64,000 bases of DNA from assembly GCF_004337695.1 (NCBI RefSeq), contig NZ_SJXJ01000008.1:124001-188000 (forward strand), read 5' to 3'. The translations under genes and the position numbers were made by a program. Under the pieces are notes generated by a model, which saw only the letters and a list, made by a program, of their open reading frames with translations, was not told where the DNA came from and ran no database searches. Each line of letters opens with the position of its first letter. Within the stretch, counting starts at the first letter, position 1. Shown here piece by piece: positions 1-7,726 of the stretch. The stretch comes from Tenacibaculum sp. M341 (GTDB taxonomy: Bacteria; Bacteroidota; Bacteroidia; Flavobacteriales; Flavobacteriaceae).

Positions 1-1
1 A

Positions 2-1786
2 TGGTCGCAGTTAGAAAAGGATGATATTACATTAAGAGAAGCTTGTGGTAATGCAGTACGTAATGTAACAGCATCAGAAACAGCAGGAATTGATGTGAAT
101 GAGCCTTTTGATGTTACTCCTTATGCACATGCTACCTTTGAATTTTTCTTAAGAAACCCTATTTGTCAAGAAATGGGAAGAAAATTCAAAATGTCATTTT
201 CATCAACAGAAGAAGATACAGCAATAAGTTTTATACACGATTTAGGATTTATTGCTAAAGTAAAAAAAGTAGGCGATAAAGAAATTAGAGGTTTCAAAGT
301 TATGTTAGGTGGAGGTTTAGGTTCGCAACCTAGGCAAGCTGATGTAATGTATGAGTTTTTAGAAGAAGATTTGATAATACCTACTATTGAAGGAGTATTG
401 AGAGTATTTGATCGTCATGGAGAAAGAACCAAAAGAGCAAAAGCTAGAATGAAGTTTTTGTTAAAAAGTGTTGGTTTAGATGGTTTTTTAGCATTAGTAG
501 AGGCAGAAAGAAAAGCATTGGCATATCAGTCTTATCCAATAGATACTTCCAAATTTGAAGAGGAAGTTGTATTTGAAACATTGGAAGCTCCAGTTGTTAC
601 TTTAGAAGACCAAGATACATATGAAAAGTGGAAAATTTCTAATGTGATAAAGCAAAAACAAGATGGTTTGTTTGCTGTAGGTATAAAAGTACATTTAGGA
701 GATTTTTATACAGATAAAGCTCGTTTGTTAGCTGATTTGATAAAGAAATATGGAGCTAATGAATTACGATTTACCTTACGTCAGAATATTTTAATTCGTC
801 ATGTGCGAGAAGCTTTTTTACCTGTTTTTTATACAGAACTTAAAAAGTTAGGATTTACATCTTTAGGATACAATAGTACGGCAGATATTACTGCTTGTCC
901 AGGTACAGATACATGTAATTTAGGAATAGCAAGTAGTACAGGAATAGCTGCTGAATTAGAGCGAGTATTTGAAAATGAATATCCACAGTACATCAATAAT
1001 AAAGACATCACAATTAAAATAAGTGGATGTATGAATGCTTGCGGCCAGCATAACATGGCTCATATTGGATATCAAGGAATGTCTGTAAAATCAGGAGGAT
1101 TGGTAGCTCCTGCATTACAAATTTTAATAGGAGGAGGTATTGAAGGTGATGGGAAAGGACGTTTTTCTGATAAATTAGTAAAAATACCTAGTAAAAGAGG
1201 TCCAGAATCATTAAGGATTCTTTTAAACGATTTTGAAGCTCACAAAAATGGAAACGAAGACTTTTTAGCATATTATGATAGACAAGGTAAAACATATTTT
1301 TATGATTTACTAAAGCATTTATCAGATGTAACAAATTTACAAGAGGACGATTTTATTGATTGGGGACATGATAAAAATTATGTAAAAGCTATTGGAGTAG
1401 GAGAATGTGCAGGAGTTGTAATAGATTTAGTAGCTACCTTATTATTTGAAAGTGAAGAAAAATTAGAAAATGCAGCAGAAGCATTAAAAGAAGGGCAGTG
1501 GTCAGATAGTATTTATCACTCTTATGCAGGAATGGTAAATGTGGCTAAGGCTTTATTAACTTCTGAAGGATTAAAAACTAACACTCAAGTTGGGATTATT
1601 GAAAATTTTGATAGTACCTTTATAGAGAATAATAAGTTAGAATTGTCAAGTTCTTTTTCAGATTTAGTATATCAAATTAATAAAAACAAACCATCAAAAG
1701 AATTTGCAAGTACATACTTAGAAGAAGCAAAATCATTATATAAAAAAGTAGACGCTTATAGAAAGGCAGTAGTGGTAGAAAGTTAA
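2..1786 (+). CDS. Ferredoxin-dependent sulfite/nitrite reductase, 5' truncated
   Basis: Six-electron reduction of sulfite to sulfide (or nitrite to ammonia) using siroheme and a 4Fe-4S cluster in the cytoplasm. The frame is open back to the first bases of the window, and the residues there (ACGNAVRNVTASETAG) are a conserved core motif of the family, so the ATG at 95 is internal and the true start lies upstream. The cluster/siroheme cysteines are visible as C299-x5-C305 and C343-x3-C347, counting from the window start. Next to siroheme synthase, a ferredoxin reductase, ferredoxin and cysteine genes, sulfite is the more likely substrate. Nitrite cannot be excluded from sequence alone. Confidence 0.93.
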   Translation, partial: WSQLEKDDITLREACGNAVRNVTASETAGIDVNEPFDVTPYAHATFEFFLRNPICQEMGRKFKMSFSSTEEDTAISFIHDLGFIAKVKKVGDKEIRGFKVMLGGGLGSQPRQADVMYEFLEEDLIIPTIEGVLRVFDRHGERTKRAKARMKFLLKSVGLDGFLALVEAERKALAYQSYPIDTSKFEEEVVFETLEAPVVTLEDQDTYEKWKISNVIKQKQDGLFAVGIKVHLGDFYTDKARLLADLIKKYGANELRFTLRQNILIRHVREAFLPVFYTELKKLGFTSLGYNSTADITACPGTDTCNLGIASSTGIAAELERVFENEYPQYINNKDITIKISGCMNACGQHNMAHIGYQGMSVKSGGLVAPALQILIGGGIEGDGKGRFSDKLVKIPSKRGPESLRILLNDFEAHKNGNEDFLAYYDRQGKTYFYDLLKHLSDVTNLQEDDFIDWGHDKNYVKAIGVGECAGVVIDLVATLLFESEEKLENAAEALKEGQWSDSIYHSYAGMVNVAKALLTSEGLKTNTQVGIIENFDSTFIENNKLELSSSFSDLVYQINKNKPSKEFASTYLEEAKSLYKKVDAYRKAVVVES

Positions 1787-1798
1787 AAGTTACGAATT

Positions 1799-3178
1799 AT
1801 GAGAGTACAACCTAAATTAACAATAATAGGTGCAGGACCAGGAGATGCAGAGTTAATAACGTTAAAAGCTATAAACACATTAAAAGTAGCAGATGTAATA
1901 TTGTATGATGCTTTGGTAAATCCAGATTTATTGAAGTATGCAAGACCAAATGCTGAACTAATTTTTGTAGGTAAACGTAGAGGTTGTTATCATTATCAAC
2001 AAGAACAGATAAATGAATTAATTGTAGCTAGAGGAAAATCACACGGTCATGTAGTAAGATTGAAGGGAGGAGATCCTTTTGTATTTGGTAGAGGAGCGGA
2101 AGAAATGGAGTATGCTGCGGAAAATGGTTTAGAAGTAGCCATGATTCCAGGAATATCATCTTCAATGGCAGTTCCAGCATCTCAAAATGTACCTTTAACC
2201 AAAAGAGGAAGTTCAGAGAGTTTTTGGGTAATAACAGGAACAACAAAGCAACATAAATTATCAGAGGATGTTGCATTAGCAGCAAAGTCAAGTGCTACAG
2301 TTGTTATTTTAATGGGAATGGGTAAATTATCAGAAATAGTTTCTCTTTTTCAAAAAGAAGGTAAAAACAGTTTGCCAGTGGCTATTATTCAAGATGGAAC
2401 AACTAAAAGAGAAAAAATAGGTGTTGGAACTGTGGATACAATTGAAGGAGTTGTTGCCAAAGAACAATTGAGTAATCCTGCTATTATAGTTTTAGGAGAA
2501 GTTGTAAAGCACCGAGCAAAAATACAAGAGATACAAGAAGAAGTATTAGCAAAATCTGATAAAGTAGTATCTGAAAAGGTTGTAAAGAGCAATAAAATTG
2601 ATGAGGGAAGAAATAATTTATACCCTGTTTTTTTAAAGGTAAAACAGCTAGAGGTTTTAATTGTAGGAGGAGGTTTTGTAGCAGAAGAAAAGTTAACTTT
2701 TTTATTAAAATCTAGTCCAGATGCAAAAGTAACAATGGTATCTCCTATGTTTAGAGAGGGTACTAGAATTATTGCAAACAGAGGTAATGTAACCTTAATA
2801 GAAGATACTTATGATGTTTCATATTTAGAAGGAAAGCATATGGTGATTGCTACCACTGATAAACCAGAAATTAACGTTGAGGTTTATAAAGACTGTAGAG
2901 CACAAAACATTTTAGTTAACGTAGCAGATAATCCACCATACTGTGATTTTTACATGGGAGGTATTGTAACCAAAGGAAACGTAAAGATTGCAATTTCTAC
3001 TAATGGAAAATCACCCACAACAGCAAAAAGATTACGACAGTTTTTTGAGGAAGTAATTCCTGATAAAATTGACGATTTAGTCAAAAATTTAAATGACTAC
3101 AGAAAAACGATAAAAGGAAATTTCGAACAAAAAGTAGAACAACTAAACGAGTTCACTAAGAGCTTAGTAGAAAAGTAA
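1799..3178 (+). CDS. Siroheme synthase fusion: uroporphyrinogen-III C-methyltransferase plus precorrin-2 dehydrogenase/ferrochelatase
   Basis: Makes siroheme, the cofactor of the preceding reductase. Residues 1 to about 240 are a SUMT methyltransferase (GAGPGDAELITLKA near the N-terminus, KGGDPFVFGRG near residue 85, PGISSSMAVPA). Residues about 270-459 are an NAD-binding precorrin-2 dehydrogenase/ferrochelatase of the Met8/SirC type (VLIVGGGFVAEEK, NVADNPPYCDFYMGGI). The domain order is the reverse of enterobacterial CysG, which has the dehydrogenase first. A charged, low-complexity linker near residues 245-270 joins the halves. It lies 12 bases after the reductase stop, so the two are probably co-transcribed. 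Confidence 0.93.
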   Translation: MRVQPKLTIIGAGPGDAELITLKAINTLKVADVILYDALVNPDLLKYARPNAELIFVGKRRGCYHYQQEQINELIVARGKSHGHVVRLKGGDPFVFGRGAEEMEYAAENGLEVAMIPGISSSMAVPASQNVPLTKRGSSESFWVITGTTKQHKLSEDVALAAKSSATVVILMGMGKLSEIVSLFQKEGKNSLPVAIIQDGTTKREKIGVGTVDTIEGVVAKEQLSNPAIIVLGEVVKHRAKIQEIQEEVLAKSDKVVSEKVVKSNKIDEGRNNLYPVFLKVKQLEVLIVGGGFVAEEKLTFLLKSSPDAKVTMVSPMFREGTRIIANRGNVTLIEDTYDVSYLEGKHMVIATTDKPEINVEVYKDCRAQNILVNVADNPPYCDFYMGGIVTKGNVKIAISTNGKSPTTAKRLRQFFEEVIPDKIDDLVKNLNDYRKTIKGNFEQKVEQLNEFTKSLVEK

Positions 3179-3183
3179 GAGTA

Positions 3184-4239
3184 ATGATAGAAACTGATAT
3201 ATTAATTATAGGGGCAGGACCAACAGGATTATTTACTGTTTTTGAAGCAGGTTTATTAAAATTACGTTGTCATTTAATTGATGCATTGCCACAACCAGGA
3301 GGGCAATGTTCAGAGATATATCCTAAAAAACCAATTTATGATATTCCTGCGTATCCAGAGATTTTAGCAGGAGATTTAACTAAAAACTTAATGGAACAAA
3401 TTAAACAATTTGAACCAGGATTTACTTTAGGAGAAAGAGCAGATACTATAGAGAAGCAAGATGATGGATCATTTATAGTTACCACAAATAAAGGAACAAA
3501 ACATAAGGCTCCAGTAGTTGCAATTGCTGGTGGATTAGGAAGTTTTGAGCCTCGTAAACCACCTATTGCAAATATTGCAGATTATGAAGATAAAGGAGTT
3601 GAGTATATAATAAAAGAACCAGAATTATACAGAGATAAAGATGTCGTGATTGCTGGAGGAGGAGATTCTGCTTTAGATTGGTCTATCTTTTTAACAGATG
3701 TGGCAAAATCGGTAACTTTAATTCATAGAAGAAATGAATTTAGAGGTGCTTTAGATTCTGTAGAAAAAGTACAAGAATTAAAGAATTTAGGAAAAATAAA
3801 TTTGATTACGCCGGCAGAAGTAAAAGGTATCTTAGGAGGAGATCATGTAACTGGTGTTGTTGTTGAGCAAAAAGGAGAAGAACCTTATACTTTAGATACA
3901 GATCACTTTATACCATTGTTTGGTTTAGCTCCTAAATTAGGTCCTATAGCAAACTGGGGACTAGAAATAGAGAAAAACGCAATTAAGGTGAATAACGCTT
4001 TAGATTATCAAACAAACGTAGAAGGAATTTATGCTATTGGAGATGTAAATACCTATCCTGGTAAGTTAAAGTTGATATTATGTGGTTTCCATGAGGCAAC
4101 ATTAATGTGTCAAAGTGCTTACAAGAGAATTCATCCAGATAAAAAATATGTGATGAAATATACAACTGTAGGAGGAGTACAAGGTTTTGATGGTACTAAA
4201 AAAGAAGCACCAAAAGCAGTAGTGAAAGCGATTAATTAA
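3184..4239 (+). CDS. NAD(P)/FAD-dependent oxidoreductase, thioredoxin-reductase-like ferredoxin-NADP reductase
   Basis: Flavoprotein of 351 residues that probably passes electrons from NADPH to the ferredoxin encoded next. The N-terminal FAD motif is GAGPTGLFTVFEAG, followed by PQPGGQCSEIYPKKPIYDIP, typical of the thioredoxin-reductase-like FNR group (Bacillus YumC type). A second dinucleotide fold is seen at VVIAGGGDSALDW, and the C-terminal FAD motif at GIYAIGDVNTYPGK. No CxxC redox pair is present, so it is not a thioredoxin reductase. It starts 5 bases after the siroheme gene. The link to sulfite reduction is inferred from context. Confidence 0.9.
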   Translation: MIETDILIIGAGPTGLFTVFEAGLLKLRCHLIDALPQPGGQCSEIYPKKPIYDIPAYPEILAGDLTKNLMEQIKQFEPGFTLGERADTIEKQDDGSFIVTTNKGTKHKAPVVAIAGGLGSFEPRKPPIANIADYEDKGVEYIIKEPELYRDKDVVIAGGGDSALDWSIFLTDVAKSVTLIHRRNEFRGALDSVEKVQELKNLGKINLITPAEVKGILGGDHVTGVVVEQKGEEPYTLDTDHFIPLFGLAPKLGPIANWGLEIEKNAIKVNNALDYQTNVEGIYAIGDVNTYPGKLKLILCGFHEATLMCQSAYKRIHPDKKYVMKYTTVGGVQGFDGTKKEAPKAVVKAIN

Positions 4240-4332
4240 TAGTAAGTTTAAAGTAATTAGTGGTTAATGTTAACGCAGAAATAAAAAAATGAAGTGTTGA
4301 TAATTAATAACTAATCACAAAAACTAATCATT

Positions 4333-4659
4333 ATGGATGTTACCATAAAAATAACAGATAGAGAAGGTGTAATGCATGAAGTATTAGCACCGACAGATAT
4401 GAATATGAACATGATGGAGGTAGTTCGTTCTTACGAGTTAGCTCCTGAAGGGACTATTGGAGTTTGCGGAGGAATGGCAATGTGTGCGTCTTGTCAATGT
4501 TATGTAAACTCAAGTCATGAGTTGCCAGAAAAAACAGATGATGAAGATGCAATGCTAGCAGAAGCATTTTATGTAGAAGATAACAGTCGTTTAGGATGTC
4601 AGCTTCATATTACTCCAGAATTTGAAGGGTTAGAAATAACCTTAGCTCCTGAAAGTTAG
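4333..4659 (+). CDS. 2Fe-2S ferredoxin (adrenodoxin type)
   Basis: Small electron carrier of 108 residues. Cysteine ligands are visible as C45-x5-C51-x2-C54 and C89 (CGGMAMCASC, then LGCQLHI), the pattern of vertebrate-type/ISC 2Fe-2S ferredoxins. An extra C56 lies beside the third ligand. Its place between a ferredoxin-NADP reductase and cysteine synthesis genes, downstream of a siroheme reductase, suggests it feeds that reductase. The 93-base gap before it contains no convincing terminator. Confidence 0.93.
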   Translation: MDVTIKITDREGVMHEVLAPTDMNMNMMEVVRSYELAPEGTIGVCGGMAMCASCQCYVNSSHELPEKTDDEDAMLAEAFYVEDNSRLGCQLHITPEFEGLEITLAPES

Positions 4660-4680
4660 TTATATTTATAAAAAAGAACG

Positions 4681-5424
4681 ATGCAATTTAAAAATTACGA
4701 TTTATCATTAAAAGATGAGGTGGCAACTTTTACCAAACAACTTTTTTATGCGTTGTTTGATGATGCTTGTCAAGAAAAATCAGGTTATTTAAAAGAGAAA
4801 TTTACCAACATTTTAAAAGGTTTACAAATAACTGAAGCCGAAAAAAAATGGTATTTATATCAAGAGTCGTTTTGTAGTATAAGAGATACATTAGATTTAG
4901 ATGCAAAGGCATTTGAAGAAACAGATCCAGCTTGTAAAAGTTTAGGAGAAGTATATTTAGCTTATCCTGGTTTTCATGCCATAGCAATTTACAGATTAAG
5001 TCATAGACTGTATGAACTAGGAGTGCCTATTTTACCAAGAATGATGAGTGAATATGCGCATAGTATAACAGGGGTAGACATACATCCAGGAGCAACTATT
5101 GGAGCATCGTTTTTTATTGATCATGCTACAGGAGTAGTTATTGGAGAAACGACAATTATAAAGAATAATGTGAAAATTTATCAAGGAGTCACATTAGGAG
5201 GAATACAAGTAAAAAAAGAATTAGCATCTGTTAAAAGGCATCCAACAATTGAAGATAACGTAACTATTTACGCCAATGCAACTATTTTAGGAGGAGAAGT
5301 TGTAATAGGTAAAGATACAATTATAGGAGCCAATGTATGCATTACAGAAACAGTTCCAGAAGGATCTATTGTAACATACGAATCAGAAAATAAAATTATT
5401 ACCAGAAAATCTTATGCAAAGTAA
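4681..5424 (+). CDS. cysE: Serine O-acetyltransferase
   Basis: Makes O-acetylserine from serine and acetyl-CoA, the first step of cysteine synthesis. The protein has 247 residues. An N-terminal helical part includes YPGFHAIAIYRLSHRL, followed by a left-handed beta-helix built from hexapeptide repeats (HPGATIGASFFIDHATGVVI, GETTIIKNNVKIYQGVTLGG) with the catalytic histidine region at DHATG. The longer N-terminal domain resembles the EpsC/SatA group of Bacteroidota. It lies 21 bases after ferredoxin and just before cysM. Confidence 0.93.
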   Translation: MQFKNYDLSLKDEVATFTKQLFYALFDDACQEKSGYLKEKFTNILKGLQITEAEKKWYLYQESFCSIRDTLDLDAKAFEETDPACKSLGEVYLAYPGFHAIAIYRLSHRLYELGVPILPRMMSEYAHSITGVDIHPGATIGASFFIDHATGVVIGETTIIKNNVKIYQGVTLGGIQVKKELASVKRHPTIEDNVTIYANATILGGEVVIGKDTIIGANVCITETVPEGSIVTYESENKIITRKSYAK

Positions 5425-5446
5425 TTTTCTGAAAAAAGATCAAATA

Positions 5447-6334
5447 ATGAAAGCAAAAAGTATTACTGATTTTGTAGGAAATACTCCTTTAGTAGAAGCT
5501 ACAAATATTATAAATAAAGAAAATGTCCGTTTGTTTTTAAAGTTAGAAGGACATAATCCTGGAGGAAGCGTAAAAGACAGAGCTGCCTATTTTATGATTT
5601 CTGAAGCATTAAAAAAGAATAACATAAAAAAAGGCGATACATTAGTTGAAGCTACCAGTGGAAATACAGGAATAGCTTTAGCTTTAATGGCTAAAGTTTT
5701 AGGTTTAAATATGGTGTTAGTTATGCCAGAGCATGCTACTGTAGAAAGGGTAAAAACGATGAGAGCTTATGGAGCGGAAGTTATTTTAACACCTTCAGAA
5801 GTAGGAATGGAAGGAGCTATTGATCATGCATTAGAACTTAAGTATAAAAAAGGATATTTTAGATTGAATCAATTTGATAATCTAGATAATCCGAAGGCTC
5901 ATTATAGTACAACAGGTCCTGAAATATGGAGAGATACAGAAGGAAAAGTAACTCATTTTGTCTCTGCCATGGGAACAACAGGTACAATTACAGGTGTATC
6001 AGATTATTTAAAAGAACAAAATAAAGATATTACCATTGTAGGTGTACAACCAAAAGAAGGTGCAAGAATTCCTGGAATAAGAAAATGGCCAGAAGAATAT
6101 TTACCAGCTATTTTTAAAAGAGAAAAAATAGATAAGGTTTTAGAGGTAAATCAAGAAGAAGCAAAAGCGATGACTATAAGGTTAGCTAGGGAAGAAGGGA
6201 TTTTCTCTGGAATGAGTAGTGGAGGTGCAGTTGCTTCTGCATTAAAATTAGCAGAAACTTTAGATGAAGGTATTATTGTTGCAATTATTTGCGACAGAGG
6301 AGATCGTTATTTGTCTTCAGATATTTTCGTTTAA
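5447..6334 (+). CDS. cysM: Cysteine synthase B (O-acetylserine sulfhydrylase)
   Basis: PLP enzyme that combines O-acetylserine with sulfide. The PLP lysine is in GGSVKDRAA, the phosphate loop is EATSGNTGIALA, and the substrate loop is SAMGTTGTITGVS. I place the start at the ATG at 5447 (MKAKSITDFVGNTPLVE), because homologues begin just before the D-x-x-GNTPLVE motif. An in-frame ATG at 5414 would add 11 residues and overlap cysE. It is the last gene of the sulfite-to-cysteine cluster. No clear terminator follows. Confidence 0.92.
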   Translation: MKAKSITDFVGNTPLVEATNIINKENVRLFLKLEGHNPGGSVKDRAAYFMISEALKKNNIKKGDTLVEATSGNTGIALALMAKVLGLNMVLVMPEHATVERVKTMRAYGAEVILTPSEVGMEGAIDHALELKYKKGYFRLNQFDNLDNPKAHYSTTGPEIWRDTEGKVTHFVSAMGTTGTITGVSDYLKEQNKDITIVGVQPKEGARIPGIRKWPEEYLPAIFKREKIDKVLEVNQEEAKAMTIRLAREEGIFSGMSSGGAVASALKLAETLDEGIIVAIICDRGDRYLSSDIFV

Positions 6335-6475
6335 ATAAAAAGTTTATATAAAATAGGTGTACTTATAAAGATTTAAAAAAAGAAGTTTAAAAAGTACTGG
6401 AGTAAAACTTTGTTTTTAACTTTATTTTTTAAAATTGATTAGTTACATTTGTCAAAATTAGTTCATTAATTTATT
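6335..6475 (+). promoter_or_regulatory. Promoter region of the SAM riboswitch transcript
   Basis: AT-rich gap between cysM and the riboswitch. A perfect Bacteroidota -7 box TACATTTG lies at 6444-6451, which would start transcription near 6456-6458, about 20 bases before the aptamer. I see no well-spaced -33 TTG. The -7 match is seen directly; promoter function is inferred. Confidence 0.6.
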
Positions 6476-6620
6476 GATGTTATCAAGAAAGGTGGAGGGA
6501 ATAGACCCTTAGAAGCCTTGGCAACCCTTTACGAATGCTATAATATTTGTAGTATAAGTAAAGAAGGTGCTAAATTCTACTGAAATTCTAAATTATTTTA
6601 GGGTTACAGACAGATAACGA
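6476..6620 (+). ncRNA. SAM-I riboswitch (S-box leader)
   Basis: S-adenosylmethionine-binding aptamer before the methionine genes. The conserved core is present: AGGTGGAGGGA, ACCCTTAGAAGCC, TTGGCAACC, AAGGTGCTAA and ACAGATAAC. The closing helix P1 is seen as GTTATC at 6479-6484 pairing with GATAAC at 6613-6618. It lies upstream of both metH parts and metF, so high SAM should switch them off. The expression platform is described separately. Confidence 0.95.
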
Positions 6621-6642
6621 AAAGAATATTTTCTTCCTCTTT

Positions 6643-6671
6643 TCCTGATAACGTGTTATAAAATATCAGGA
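6643..6671 (+). promoter_or_regulatory. Riboswitch expression platform: hairpin ending at the start codon
   Basis: Perfect 8-bp stem, TCCTGATA (6643-6650) with TATCAGGA (6664-6671), with a 13-base loop. The ATG at 6672 follows the stem directly. There is no T-run after it, so translational rather than transcriptional control is likely. GATAACG at 6647-6653 is an exact copy of the P1 3' strand (6613-6619), so the P1 5' strand can choose between the two. Confidence 0.75.
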
Positions 6672-7676
6672 ATGTCAAACATACTTAGTGAAATACAAAA
6701 AAGAATTCTAGTACTAGACGGTGCTATGGGTACTATGCTTCAGGAATACAAATTTACTGAAGAAGATTTTAGAGGAGAACGCTTCAAAGATTATGAATCG
6801 CCTTTAAAAGGAAATAATGATTTGTTATCTATAACACAACCAGAAGCAGTTAAAGAAGTTCATCGAAAATATTTTGCAGCAGGAGCAGATATTGTTGAAA
6901 CCAATACATTCTCTGGAACTACAATTGCAATGGAAGATTACCAAATGCAAGATCTTGTATATGAGTTGAACTACGAATCAGCTAAAATAGCAAGAGAAGT
7001 AGCAGATGAATTCACAGAAAAAGAACCAGAAAAGCCACGTTTTGTTGCTGGATCAATAGGACCTACTAATAGAACAGCTAGTATGTCACCAGATGTAAAT
7101 GACCCTGGGTATAGAGCTGTCACATTTGATGAATTACGAATAGCTTATAAGCAACAAATAGAAGCTTTGTTAGATGGTGGAGCAGATATATTATTGGTAG
7201 AAACTATCTTCGATACCCTTAATGCCAAGGCAGCTTTATTTGCTATTGAAGAAGTAAAAGCAGAAAGAGCTATAGAAATTCCTGTGATGGTTTCTGGAAC
7301 AATTACAGATGCTTCAGGAAGAACATTATCGGGACAAACTGCAGAAGCCTTTTTAATCTCAATATCTCACATTCCTTTATTATCAGTTGGATTTAATTGT
7401 GCGCTTGGAGCTAATTTATTACAGCCGCATTTAGAAGCAATTGCATCAAAAACGCCGTTTGCTATTTCTGCACATCCTAATGCAGGATTACCGAATGCTT
7501 TTGGTGAGTATGATGAAACACCAGAAGAAATGGCTGCTCAAATAGAGGAATATCTAAAAAAGGATTTAATAAACATAATTGGAGGTTGCTGTGGAACAAC
7601 ACCAAAACATATTAAAGCTATTGCGGAAGTAGCTAGTAGGTATGCTCCAAGAAAAACTAAAGAGGAGGTTTTATAA
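6672..7676 (+). CDS. Methionine synthase, homocysteine-binding module (separate subunit)
   Basis: Homocysteine S-methyltransferase domain, 334 residues, corresponding to the N-terminal module of cobalamin-dependent MetH. Start motif [12 protein letters not shown]. The zinc ligands are in FNCALG and in GGCCGTTP near the C-terminus. The rest of MetH is the next gene, so the enzyme works as two polypeptides, a common arrangement in Bacteroidota. It is the first gene after the SAM-I riboswitch. Confidence 0.93.
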   Translation: MSNILSEIQKRILVLDGAMGTMLQEYKFTEEDFRGERFKDYESPLKGNNDLLSITQPEAVKEVHRKYFAAGADIVETNTFSGTTIAMEDYQMQDLVYELNYESAKIAREVADEFTEKEPEKPRFVAGSIGPTNRTASMSPDVNDPGYRAVTFDELRIAYKQQIEALLDGGADILLVETIFDTLNAKAALFAIEEVKAERAIEIPVMVSGTITDASGRTLSGQTAEAFLISISHIPLLSVGFNCALGANLLQPHLEAIASKTPFAISAHPNAGLPNAFGEYDETPEEMAAQIEEYLKKDLINIIGGCCGTTPKHIKAIAEVASRYAPRKTKEEVL

Positions 7677-7726
7677 AATGGGAGCAATTAACTTTTTAAG
7701 TGTTGAATATACCAATTAAATAAAAG

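Noticed and set aside
829-1056. Minus-strand frame inside the sulfite reductase
   Set aside because: Shadow of a well-supported gene with conserved cysteine motifs.
95-1786. ATG at 95 as the start of the reductase
   Set aside because: The frame is open to the window edge and encodes conserved family residues before this ATG.
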